From: Faecalibacterium sp. An121
GTDB lineage: Bacteria > Bacillota > Clostridia > Oscillospirales > Ruminococcaceae
Direction of reading: 5' to 3'
DNA: 64,000 nucleotides
NCBI RefSeq assembly: GCF_002160915.1
Contig: NZ_NFLM01000005.1
Coordinates: 84,459-148,458 of the forward strand
The notes below the pieces were generated by a model. The model was not told the DNA's origin, searched no databases, and was given only the letters and a program-made list of their open reading frames with translations. Of the stretch, positions 48,514-55,700 are shown piece after piece. How positions within the stretch are numbered: the stretch's first letter is position 1; the number at the start of each line of letters is the position of its first letter. Made by a program: the position numbers and the translations under genes.

Positions 48514-49902
48514 ATGAGCATGACCAAGATCCCCCACCGCCTGTACCTCACCGAAGACCAGATGCCCAAGCAGTGGTTCAACCTGCGGTCGGCCATGCCT
48601 GAGCAGCCCGACCCGCTGCTGAATCCCGCCACACTCCAGCCCCTTGCAGTGGACGACCTGTCCCCCATCTTCTGTGAGGAACTGGCCCGCCAGGAGCTGG
48701 ACGGCACAACAGCCTATGTGGACATCCCCGAGCCCATCCAGGAGGTCTACAAGATGTACCGTCCCTCGCCGCTGGTCCGCGCCTACGAGCTGGAAAAGGC
48801 TCTGGGCACCCCGGCCCGGATCTACTACAAATTTGAGGGCAACAACACATCCGGCTCCCACAAGCTGAATTCCGCCGTGGCCCAGGCCTATTACGCCAAA
48901 AAGCAGGGCCTGACCGGCGTCACCACCGAGACCGGGGCCGGGCAGTGGGGCACCGCCCTTTCGGAGGCCTGCGCCTACTTCGGGCTGACCTGCGACGTGT
49001 ATATGGTCAAGTGTTCCTATGAGCAGAAGCCCTTCCGCAAAGCGGTGATGGGCGTGTTCGACGCCCAGGTGACGGCCTCTCCGTCCAACACCACCGAGGT
49101 GGGCCGGAAGATCCTGGCCGAAAACCCTGACACCACCGGCAGTCTGGGCTGCGCCATCTCGGAGGCGGTGGAAGCTGCACTCGCCAGCGGCGGGACCAAG
49201 CGGTATGTGCTGGGCAGCGTGCTGAATCAGGTGGTGCTGCACCAGTCCATCATCGGGCTGGAAAGCAAGCTGGCTATGGAACAGCTGGACGAATACCCCG
49301 ACGTGGTGGTGGGCTGTGCCGGCGGCGGCTCCAACCTGGGCGGCCTGATCGCCCCCTTCATGGCCGACCGGCTGCAGGGCCGCAGCCGCACCCGTTTTGT
49401 GGCGGTGGAGCCGGCCTCCTGCCCGTCCCTGACCCGCGGGCGGTACGCCTACGACTTCTGTGACACCGGCCGCGTCACCCCGCTGGCCCGGATGTACACC
49501 CTGGGCAGCGGGTTCATCCCCTCGGCCAACCATGCCGGCGGCCTGCGCTACCACGGCATGAGCCCCATCCTCTCCAAGCTGTATCACGACGGCTACCTGG
49601 AAGCGGTGTCCTATGAGCAGACCAAAGTATTCGAGGCCGCGGTCTTTTTCGCCAAGCACGAGACCATCCTGCCCGCCCCCGAGTCGGCGCACGCCATCCG
49701 CGGGGCCATGGACGAAGCCCTGAAATGCAAGCAGACCGGCGAGGCCAAGACCATCCTCTTTGGCCTGACCGGCACCGGCTACTTTGACATGACCGCCTAC
49801 GAGAGCTATCTCTCGGGCCGGATGAACGACACCATCCCCACCGACGCCGACCTGCAGCGCGGATTCGATTCGCTGCCGGATATCCCGCAGAACCGGACCT
49901 GA
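48514..49902 (+). CDS. trpB: TrpB2-type tryptophan synthase beta-like enzyme
   Basis: A 462-residue PLP enzyme of the TrpB2 subfamily. The PLP lysine lies in NNTSGSHKLNSAVAQAYYAK; TTETGAGQWGTALSEACAYF and VVGCAGGGSNLGGLIAPFMA (phosphate loop) follow. It is longer than TrpB1 (about 400), and the extended N-terminus with RLYLTEDQMPKQWFN is typical of TrpB2. TrpB2 condenses serine with indole and usually acts without tight TrpA binding. No trpA or other trp gene is next to it, so salvage of free indole is a plausible role. Tryptophan starvation should induce it through the T-box. Confidence 0.93.
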   Translation: MSMTKIPHRLYLTEDQMPKQWFNLRSAMPEQPDPLLNPATLQPLAVDDLSPIFCEELARQELDGTTAYVDIPEPIQEVYKMYRPSPLVRAYELEKALGTPARIYYKFEGNNTSGSHKLNSAVAQAYYAKKQGLTGVTTETGAGQWGTALSEACAYFGLTCDVYMVKCSYEQKPFRKAVMGVFDAQVTASPSNTTEVGRKILAENPDTTGSLGCAISEAVEAALASGGTKRYVLGSVLNQVVLHQSIIGLESKLAMEQLDEYPDVVVGCAGGGSNLGGLIAPFMADRLQGRSRTRFVAVEPASCPSLTRGRYAYDFCDTGRVTPLARMYTLGSGFIPSANHAGGLRYHGMSPILSKLYHDGYLEAVSYEQTKVFEAAVFFAKHETILPAPESAHAIRGAMDEALKCKQTGEAKTILFGLTGTGYFDMTAYESYLSGRMNDTIPTDADLQRGFDSLPDIPQNRT

Positions 49903-49930
49903 ATCGGTCTGCCTTTTGCCGCACATCTGT

Positions 49931-49958
49931 CCCCAGCCGCCCTGGCTGGGGGCTTTCT
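49931..49958 (+). terminator. Terminator of trpB2
   Basis: CCCCAGCC (49931-49938) pairs with GGCTGGGG (49944-49951), then a short T-rich tail. Confidence 0.65.
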
Positions 49959-50083
49959 GCGCCGGCCAGAGGAACCGCAAAGAAAAAAGCCCGTCCTTGC
50001 GGACAGGCACCGGTTTGCGGCAGCTGCTTCTCCCGTTCATGGCCGTATGGAACGGCGGCGTCCGGCCGCATCCATCCGAGCGC

Positions 50084-50302
50084 TTACAGGAAGATCTCGC
50101 AGTCGCTCTCCACCCGCTTGCAGTTGGCGAGCACCTGCTGCATCACGGCCTTGGGGTCCTGGCCTTCCTCAAACTCCACGCTCATTTTCAGCGTCATAAA
50201 GTTGACGACGGCGGCCTTGACGCCGGGGGTCTTTTGGGCGGCAGCCTCCATCTTGTTGGCGCAGTTGGCGCAGTCCACGTCGATCTTATAGGTCTTTTTC
50301 AT
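50084..50302 (-). CDS. Heavy-metal-associated (HMA) domain protein, copper-chaperone-like
   Basis: A 72-residue single-domain protein with the ferredoxin-like HMA fold. The metal loop is VDCANCANKM, a variant of MxCxxC with Asp before the first cysteine. KTPGVKAAVVNFMTLKMSVE is the typical second part of the domain. Two further cysteines lie near the C-terminus (ANCKRVESDCEIF). Small HMA proteins deliver copper or other soft metals to P-type ATPases; none is nearby. AAAGGAG supports the start. Confidence 0.85.
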   Translation of the reverse strand: MKKTYKIDVDCANCANKMEAAAQKTPGVKAAVVNFMTLKMSVEFEEGQDPKAVMQQVLANCKRVESDCEIFL

Positions 50303-50602
50303 GGGCAAGGGCTCCTTTCCGGTCATTCCGGTCCACACACAGGTGAGACCTCTTTTCTTTCATTATAGGGCCTTCCCCCGCCCTGTCAAGGGGCGCGGAT
50401 GGTTTTATCCGGGCGGTTTAAGTATGACTTCTGTCCGAAAATCCACTTTATTTCCCCAAGCTTCTTGCTTTTCCGCCCTCAAGTGATTACACTTGGTCTG
50501 TTGGCCTGCGCGCATTTTGGCAGGCCGCTGCGGCATATCGTCTGGCTGCCCGGGCCCTGTATCCGCCCTGGCGGCCCCTTGCAAAAGGAGGATCATCGTA
50601 CA
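50303..50602. other. Intergenic region upstream of the purine permease
   Basis: About 300 bases without a gene. A 6-base inverted repeat CAAGTG-ATTA-CACTTG lies at 50480-50495 and might be an operator. No purine, xanthine or PRPP riboswitch pattern was recognised, and no clear -35/-10 pair could be assigned. Confidence 0.4.
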
Positions 50603-51958
50603 ATGGAAAAATTCTTTCAGCTGAAGGCGAACGGCACCACCGCCGGACGTGAAGTGGTGGCCGGCCTGACCACCTTCTTCGCTATGGCGTACATCATCGC
50701 CGTCAACCCCACCCTGCTCAGCCAGTCGGGGATGGAATGGGGCGCCGTGTTCCTGGCCACCATCATCGCCTCGGTGATCGGCACCCTGGTCATGGGCCTC
50801 GTGGCCAACGTGCCCTACGCCCTGGCCCCCGGCATGGGCCTGAACGCCTTTTTCGTCTACACCGTCTGCTTCACCCTGGGCTTCACCTGGCAGCAGGCGC
50901 TGTCCATGGTATTCATCTGCGGCCTGCTGAACATCTTCATCACCGTCACCAAGATCCGCAAATACATCATCAAGGCCATCCCCCGCAGCCTGCAGAATGC
51001 CATCGGCGGCGGCATCGGCATCTTTGTGGCCTACATCGGCATCCTGAACGTGGGCATCGTCACCTTCGGTTCGGGTGTGCCCGCCCTGGCCACCCTGAAC
51101 CAGCCCTCTTTCTGGCTGTTCCTGATCGGGCTGGCCCTGACCATCATCCTGCTGGTGTGCAACGTCAAGGGCGCCATCCTGATCGGCATCGTCGTATCCA
51201 GCCTGCTGGGCATCCCCATGGGGGTCACCGTCACCACCGAGACGGTCAGCTTTGCCGAGGCGTGCAGCCAGCTGCCCACCACCTTTGGCGCCATCTTCAC
51301 CTCCGCGGGCCTGCCTTCCCTCTTTGCCGACCCGGCCAAGGTGCCTCTGGTCCTGATCACCATCTTCTCGTTCAGCCTGTCCGATACCTTTGATACCATC
51401 GGCACCTTCATCGGCACCGGCCGCCGCACCGGTATTTTCAGCGACGAGGACGAGCACTCGATGGAGACCACCCCCGGCTTCAAGTCCAAGATGGACCGCG
51501 CCCTGTTTGCGGACGCCACCGCCACGTCCATCGGCGCTATCCTGGGCACTTCCAACACCACCACCTATGTGGAGAGCGCCGCCGGCATCGGCGCCGGGGG
51601 CCGTACCGGCCTGACCAGCGTGGTGGTGGCCATCTGCTTTGCGGTCAGCGCATTCCTGGCCACCTTTGTCAGCGCCATCCCCTTTGCAGCCACTGCACCC
51701 GCCCTGGTGGTGGTGGGCATCATGATGCTGTCCGCCTTCCGGGAGATCCAGTGGGACGACTTCAGCGAGGCGGTCCCCGCCTTCTTCGCAGGCATCTTCA
51801 TGGCCCTGTGCTACAGCATCTCTTACGGCATCGCCGCCGGGTTTGTCTTTTACTGCATCACCAAGGTGTGCAAAAAGCAGGCCCGGGAGGTCCATCCCAT
51901 CCTGTGGGTCGCCACCGTCCTGTTCGTGCTGAACTTCGTGCTGCTGGCCACCCTGTGA
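50603..51958 (+). CDS. NCS2 family purine permease (AzgA/PbuG-like)
   Basis: A 451-residue transporter with 12-14 hydrophobic helices. GREVVAGLTTFFAMAYIIAV and NPTLLSQSGM is the AzgA-type opening; ALAPGMGLNAFFVYTVCFTL and IFSFSLSDTFDTIGTFIGTG carry the substrate-site Glu/Asp region, followed by ILGTSNTTTYVESAAGIGAG. This subgroup carries adenine, guanine and hypoxanthine by proton symport. AAAAGGAGGATC supports ATG 50603; longer readings lack an RBS. Confidence 0.92.
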   Translation: MEKFFQLKANGTTAGREVVAGLTTFFAMAYIIAVNPTLLSQSGMEWGAVFLATIIASVIGTLVMGLVANVPYALAPGMGLNAFFVYTVCFTLGFTWQQALSMVFICGLLNIFITVTKIRKYIIKAIPRSLQNAIGGGIGIFVAYIGILNVGIVTFGSGVPALATLNQPSFWLFLIGLALTIILLVCNVKGAILIGIVVSSLLGIPMGVTVTTETVSFAEACSQLPTTFGAIFTSAGLPSLFADPAKVPLVLITIFSFSLSDTFDTIGTFIGTGRRTGIFSDEDEHSMETTPGFKSKMDRALFADATATSIGAILGTSNTTTYVESAAGIGAGGRTGLTSVVVAICFAVSAFLATFVSAIPFAATAPALVVVGIMMLSAFREIQWDDFSEAVPAFFAGIFMALCYSISYGIAAGFVFYCITKVCKKQAREVHPILWVATVLFVLNFVLLATL

Positions 51959-51979
51959 CCCGGCATCCTGCACGCATCC

Positions 51980-52021
51980 AAAAAAGACCTTCCGGCCCAC
52001 AGGCTGGAAGGTCTTTTTTTG
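51980..52021. terminator. Bidirectional terminator
   Basis: AAAAAAGACCTTCC pairs with GGAAGGTCTTTTTT, between the convergent permease and DegV genes. Confidence 0.88.
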
Positions 52022-52032
52022 TTTGATTTTTC

Positions 52033-52902
52033 TCAGCGGGGACCGCCCACCCAGAACAGGGCCACCGTGCCGGGGCCGCTGTGGGTGCCGATCACCGGGC
52101 CGATGGAGCCCTCCTGCAGGTGGGTGACGCCCAAAGCGCGCAGCTTGTCCATCACATAAGCGCAGTCCTCCGGGCAGTCTCCATGGCTGATAAAGACGGT
52201 GCCTCCGGCCGGGTCCTTGGCCGTGGCCTGGAAGTGCTTCACCAGGGCGTCCAGGCTGGCCCTGCGCCCGCGCACCTTTTCCATGGCCACCAGATGGCCC
52301 TCGTCGTCCACATGGAGCACCGGCTTGATGCCCAGCAGGGTGCCTGCCACCGCGGCCGCGCCGGACAGCCTTCCGCCCCGCTTGAGGAACATCAGGTCAT
52401 CCACCGTGAACCAGGCGCACACCTGGGGGGCCAGTTCCTGGGCATAGCGGGCGGCCTCCTCAAAGGAGGCGCCTTCCAGACGCCTGCACCCTACCAGGTA
52501 GGCGAACAGGCCCTCCCCCATACTGGCCTGGCGGGAATCCACGCACTGGATCCTGCGGCCGGGGAAACGCGCCCCCAGCAGCTCGACCGCAAGACGGCTG
52601 GTCTGGTAGGTGCCGGACAGTCCGCTGGAAAAGGACAGGTAGAGGATATCCATTCCAGACGCCAGCACCGGGGTAAAGGCGTCCTCGTATTCCGCCAAAG
52701 AGACCTGGCTGGTGGTGCACATACTGCCCGCCCGCAGTTTATCATAAAAAGCCTTCGAGCTGATCTCCCGCCCGTCGGGATAGTCTTTATAAGCAGTGCC
52801 GTCCAGATTGAAGGTCATGGGCAGCACGTTCAAGTCCGCCTGCTGGATGAGAGCCGGGGTCAGATCGCCGGTGGATTCGGTGAAAATGGCATAGGATCGC
52901 AT
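52033..52902 (-). CDS. DegV family fatty-acid-binding protein (FakB-like)
   Basis: A 289-residue protein. AIFTESTGDLTPALIQQADL is the DegV start with the phosphate/Ser site STGD; TTSQVSLAEYEDAF and LYLSFSSGLSGTYQTSRLAV are core motifs; VDSRQASMGEGLFAYLV and FLKRGGRLSGAAAVAGTLLG with IKPVLHVDDEGHL complete the fatty acid pocket. FakB proteins present fatty acids to the kinase FakA for phosphorylation. No fakA is in the window. AAAGGAGTG supports 52902 as start. Confidence 0.93.
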   Translation of the reverse strand: MRSYAIFTESTGDLTPALIQQADLNVLPMTFNLDGTAYKDYPDGREISSKAFYDKLRAGSMCTTSQVSLAEYEDAFTPVLASGMDILYLSFSSGLSGTYQTSRLAVELLGARFPGRRIQCVDSRQASMGEGLFAYLVGCRRLEGASFEEAARYAQELAPQVCAWFTVDDLMFLKRGGRLSGAAAVAGTLLGIKPVLHVDDEGHLVAMEKVRGRRASLDALVKHFQATAKDPAGGTVFISHGDCPEDCAYVMDKLRALGVTHLQEGSIGPVIGTHSGPGTVALFWVGGPR

Positions 52903-53018
52903 GGTAGACACTCCTTTCTGACTGGAGCCCGCAGCCAAAAGCGCATCCGCACGGGGCACAGCTTCCAACGGGCAGCGGGCCTTTTTCTATTTTCATATCA
53001 TTGCTGTGGGCTAAACTG

Positions 53019-53047
53019 AATATAGCACGGATCCTGCGCCCCGTCAA
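53019..53047 (-). promoter_or_regulatory. Promoter of the DegV gene
   Basis: Read on the minus strand: TTGACG (53047-53042), 17-base spacer, TATATT (53024-53019). Confidence 0.7.
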
Positions 53048-53070
53048 GCAAAAACCGGGCCGACCCAAAG

Positions 53071-53083
53071 TGTACTCAGTACA
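53071..53083. promoter_or_regulatory. Palindrome between divergent DegV and VOC genes
   Basis: TGTACT-C-AGTACA is a perfect 6+1+6 inverted repeat located between the two divergent promoters. Its position suggests a shared operator. Confidence 0.4.
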
Positions 53084-53118
53084 AGGACAATTTCTTTGTT
53101 TTTTGCCTCCGCGCCCCC

Positions 53119-53147
53119 TTGCCTCTTATTCCCAGGCATGATAAAAT
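53119..53147 (+). promoter_or_regulatory. Promoter of the VOC gene
   Basis: TTGCCT (53119-53124), 17-base spacer, TAAAAT (53142-53147). Confidence 0.6.
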
Positions 53148-53198
53148 AGCCCCAAACAACGCCGCAAAGGTCACACTTTGCAGTCAGGAGGAATCATC

Positions 53199-53606
53199 AT
53201 GTCAATGCATCTGGATGGATTTGGTCTTTTTGTGGAGGACATGCCCCGCATGGTGCGGTTTTACAGGGATGTGCTGGGGTTTGCGATCCGGGAGGGCGAA
53301 GACGCCCAAAACGTTTACCTCATCAAGGACGGGACGCTGTTCATGCTGTATGGGCGGGACAACTTCGAAAAGATGACCCGCCGGCACTACACCTACCTCA
53401 AGGGGCCCAACGGCCACTTCGAGATCGCCCTCTACGTGGACACCTTTGAGGAAGTGGATGCGGCCTTCCACAAATTCGTGTCCCAGGGCGCGGCGCCGGT
53501 CCTGGAGCCCACCACCGAGCCCTGGGGCCAGCGCACCTGCTACATTGCCGACCCCGAGGGCAACCTGATCGAGATCGGTTCCTTCGGCCATCCTTTCCGG
53601 CTGTGA
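53199..53606 (+). CDS. VOC (glyoxalase/bleomycin-resistance) family protein
   Basis: A 135-residue two-module VOC protein. The first beta-alpha-beta module has HLDGFGLFVEDMPRMVRFYR with DVLGFAIREGE; the second has HFEIALYVDTFEEVDAAFHK and ends CYIADPEGNLIEIGSF, where His and Glu ligands are placed as in metal-dependent members. Members act on small electrophiles or sequester drugs; the substrate is unknown. AGGAGGAATC supports ATG 53199. Confidence 0.88.
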   Translation: MSMHLDGFGLFVEDMPRMVRFYRDVLGFAIREGEDAQNVYLIKDGTLFMLYGRDNFEKMTRRHYTYLKGPNGHFEIALYVDTFEEVDAAFHKFVSQGAAPVLEPTTEPWGQRTCYIADPEGNLIEIGSFGHPFRL

Positions 53607-53666
53607 AAGCCCCGGGACGCTTTTCCGGCCGTGCATATAAAAGGTCAGTATACAAGCATTTTTTCC

Positions 53667-53695
53667 ATTGGAATACATGGCAGAATATGGTATGA
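53667..53695 (+). promoter_or_regulatory. Promoter of the lacI-type gene
   Basis: TTGGAA (53667-53672), 17-base spacer, TATGAT (53690-53695), 18 bases before the start codon. Confidence 0.6.
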
Positions 53696-53713
53696 TTTTT
53701 ATGAGGTGATTGG

Positions 53714-54730
53714 ATGGAAAGGGTAACCATACGCGACGTTGCCAAGAAGGCCGGCGTCTCGATCACAACGGTATCCAAAGCGCTGAACGACTATACCGAT
53801 GTGAATCCCGATACCCGCAAACACATACAGGAGATCGCCCGCCAGATGAACTATGTGCCCAACGCGGCAGGGCGCTGCATGGGCGGGCGGGTGGACAAGG
53901 TGATCGGCCTTTTGATCAATGACCTGCGCCCCATGGACCCCTCCGGCGCGGTATACGGCGTATTGAGCGGCGTGTGCCATGCCTGCCAGGACAACAACAT
54001 CGAGTTCATTCTGGTGACCACCGACAGCGTCCAGCAGACGCAGCGCCCTCTCAAGGTCCTGTGTCTGAAAAAGCAGCTGACCGGTCTGGTCTGCACCGGC
54101 TTCCGCCTGCACGATCCCTATTTGCAGCAGCTGGATGAGATCGACATCCCCTGCGCTTTCATCGATATCCGCACCAGCAGCCCCGATGTGCTGAACATCA
54201 CCATGGACAACGAGCGGGCCGCCTACGAGGCGGTGTCCTTCCTCATCAAGAACGGGCGCCGGAACATCGCCCTGGTCAACGGCAGTTCGGAGGCCGACGT
54301 GGCCCTGCTGCGCGGCAGCGGGTATCGCCGGGCCCTGACAGAGGCCGGCCTGGTATTGCGGCCCGACCGGATGCTGATGGCCGACTTCGACTCCAGCCTG
54401 GCCTACGCCAAGGTCAAGGAACTGCTGGAGCGGGACGGCGCCGTGGACGCCCTGTTCTGCGCCAGCGACGTGATGGCCCTGGGGGCCTGCAAGGCCATCG
54501 AGGAACTGGGCCTGACGGTGGGGGACCAGGTCGCGGTGGTGGGCTTTGACGATATCCCCGAAGCGCGCTATCTCTATGGCGGCCTGACCACCGTGCGTCA
54601 GGACTTCTACCTCACAGGCTATATGGCGGGCAAAGCCATCTACGAGAAGATCGAGGGCAAGGCCGACGTCCATGTGGACAACATGATGTATGAGTTGGTC
54701 ATCCGCGGCAGCGCGAAAGGGAAACTTTGA
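53714..54730 (+). CDS. LacI family regulator of alpha-glucoside use
   Basis: A 338-residue repressor. TIRDVAKKAGVSITTVSKAL is the DNA-binding helix-turn-helix and hinge (residues 5-24); the rest is a periplasmic-binding-like sugar domain (VIGLLINDLRPMDPSGAVYG, TMDNERAAYEAVSFLIKNGR, VDALFCASDVMALGACKAIE, VVGFDDIPEARYL). Four copies of a near-palindrome centred on AAAACGTTTT lie upstream of the next genes and are the obvious operators. It probably responds to the imported glucoside or a phosphorylated derivative. It has no such operator itself, so it may not be autoregulated. Confidence 0.92.
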   Translation: MERVTIRDVAKKAGVSITTVSKALNDYTDVNPDTRKHIQEIARQMNYVPNAAGRCMGGRVDKVIGLLINDLRPMDPSGAVYGVLSGVCHACQDNNIEFILVTTDSVQQTQRPLKVLCLKKQLTGLVCTGFRLHDPYLQQLDEIDIPCAFIDIRTSSPDVLNITMDNERAAYEAVSFLIKNGRRNIALVNGSSEADVALLRGSGYRRALTEAGLVLRPDRMLMADFDSSLAYAKVKELLERDGAVDALFCASDVMALGACKAIEELGLTVGDQVAVVGFDDIPEARYLYGGLTTVRQDFYLTGYMAGKAIYEKIEGKADVHVDNMMYELVIRGSAKGKL

Positions 54731-54781
54731 AACTGGATACATTGTACAAAAGCTCCCTGGCAGGTTTGTATAATCTGAGGA

Positions 54782-54833
54782 TGTACAAACGCTGGGGAGT
54801 ATGTTATTCTAGGGCTGTCAAAAACGTTTTCGC
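54782..54833 (+). promoter_or_regulatory. Promoter and LacI operator 1 (RDD gene)
   Basis: A weak -35 TGTACA (54782-54787), 17-base spacer and -10 TATTCT (54805-54810) are followed at the expected start point by the operator AAAAACGTTTTCG (54820-54832). Binding there would block initiation. Confidence 0.6.
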
Positions 54834-54857
54834 ACTTGCGGATGGGAGGTCTGCGCC

Positions 54858-55301
54858 ATGGACAAACACCGGCTCCTGCGCGGGGTACTGCGGCTGCTGT
54901 GCGCGTTCATCGATTACCTGCTGCTGATGCTGCCGGTGCAGTTCGTGCTGCTGTTCTGGATCAAGACAAACGCGCTGTCAGCGGATTTTCTGTTCCGGCT
55001 GCTGTTCGCCGTCTATGGCGTGCTGATGATCGAATACAACAGCGGCGCCACACTGGGCAAGATGCTGGGCAGGCTGAAAGTGGTGGACCGGGCCGGAGGC
55101 AAGCCCACCGTGCTGTATGTGGGCCTGCGGGAGCTGATCCGGGCCATGTACCTGATCCCCGTTGCGGGCTGGGCCGCAGGTCTGGTCAGCGCCATCCTGC
55201 TGTTCGTCCGGGGCACCACCCTCCATGACATGGCGGGCAGCACCCGGGTCATCTTCCGCTGGGAGGACCAGGAGCAGCCCAAACAGGAGGATCAGCCATG
55301 A
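54858..55301 (+). CDS. RDD family membrane protein
   Basis: A 147-residue protein with three or four hydrophobic helices. LLCAFIDYLLLMLPVQFVLL contains the family Asp (the second D of RDD; here F-I-D), and EYNSGATLGKMLGRLKVVDR is the hallmark TxGKxxxxLKVV segment. RELIRAMYLIPVAGWAAGLV and TTLHDMAGSTRVI complete the domain. RDD proteins are thought to be transporters or ion exchangers. GGGAGGTC supports the start. It lies behind a LacI operator, an unexpected member of a sugar regulon, and is coupled by ATGA to the next gene. Confidence 0.88.
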   Translation: MDKHRLLRGVLRLLCAFIDYLLLMLPVQFVLLFWIKTNALSADFLFRLLFAVYGVLMIEYNSGATLGKMLGRLKVVDRAGGKPTVLYVGLRELIRAMYLIPVAGWAAGLVSAILLFVRGTTLHDMAGSTRVIFRWEDQEQPKQEDQP

Positions 55302-55591
55302 ATCTGGACGAGATCTTCCACCTGGAGGCCACCGACCCTCTGGTGGCCACCAGCCCCCTGCTGCTGGGCGGGTGCATCCTTGCAGCCATTCTGGCAGGCT
55401 GGTTCTGTGCGCGCCGGTACGCCAACACCAACGACATCGAAAAGAGCGTCCGGCTGTATCTGCCCCTGGGCGCGGCCTGCTGCCTGGGCTTCTGGCTGGC
55501 GGGCGGGCTTCCCCTGCTGTACGCCGTGGGGGCGTTTTTATGCGGGTTGGTGGTCATGGCATGGATCTCCAACTACTATTTCTATCACTGA
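55298..55591 (+). CDS. Small membrane protein of unknown function
   Basis: A 97-residue protein with three hydrophobic helices (about 22-39, 53-68, 70-92) and acidic N-terminus (MNLDEIFHLEATDP). I do not recognise it. It is coupled to the RDD gene and ends 53 bases before the second LacI operator, so it probably acts with the RDD protein. Confidence 0.75.
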   Translation: MNLDEIFHLEATDPLVATSPLLLGGCILAAILAGWFCARRYANTNDIEKSVRLYLPLGAACCLGFWLAGGLPLLYAVGAFLCGLVVMAWISNYYFYH

Positions 55592-55642
55592 CTTACCGGG
55601 GGCAGCCCCGTAAGTGCCCGCAGGGCGGGCTATTTTTTGACC

Positions 55643-55667
55643 TGGAATCAAAAACGTTTTCGTTCCA
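55643..55667 (+). promoter_or_regulatory. LacI operator 2 (GH65 gene)
   Basis: Core AAAACGTTTT (55651-55660) within GGAATCAAAAACGTTTTCGT, extended by outer GGAA/TTCC arms. It lies 41 bases before the GH65 start codon. A clear -10/-35 pair was not assigned. Confidence 0.7.
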
Positions 55668-55700
55668 AATGGAGCGAAGCCGTATAAGGAGGAACTTTTT

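Noticed and set aside
50345..50602. Possible purine riboswitch ahead of the NCS2 permease
   Set aside because: The conserved purine-aptamer loops and P1 sequence (TATA-N-CGTGGATATGG type) are absent, and no terminator/antiterminator pair is visible.
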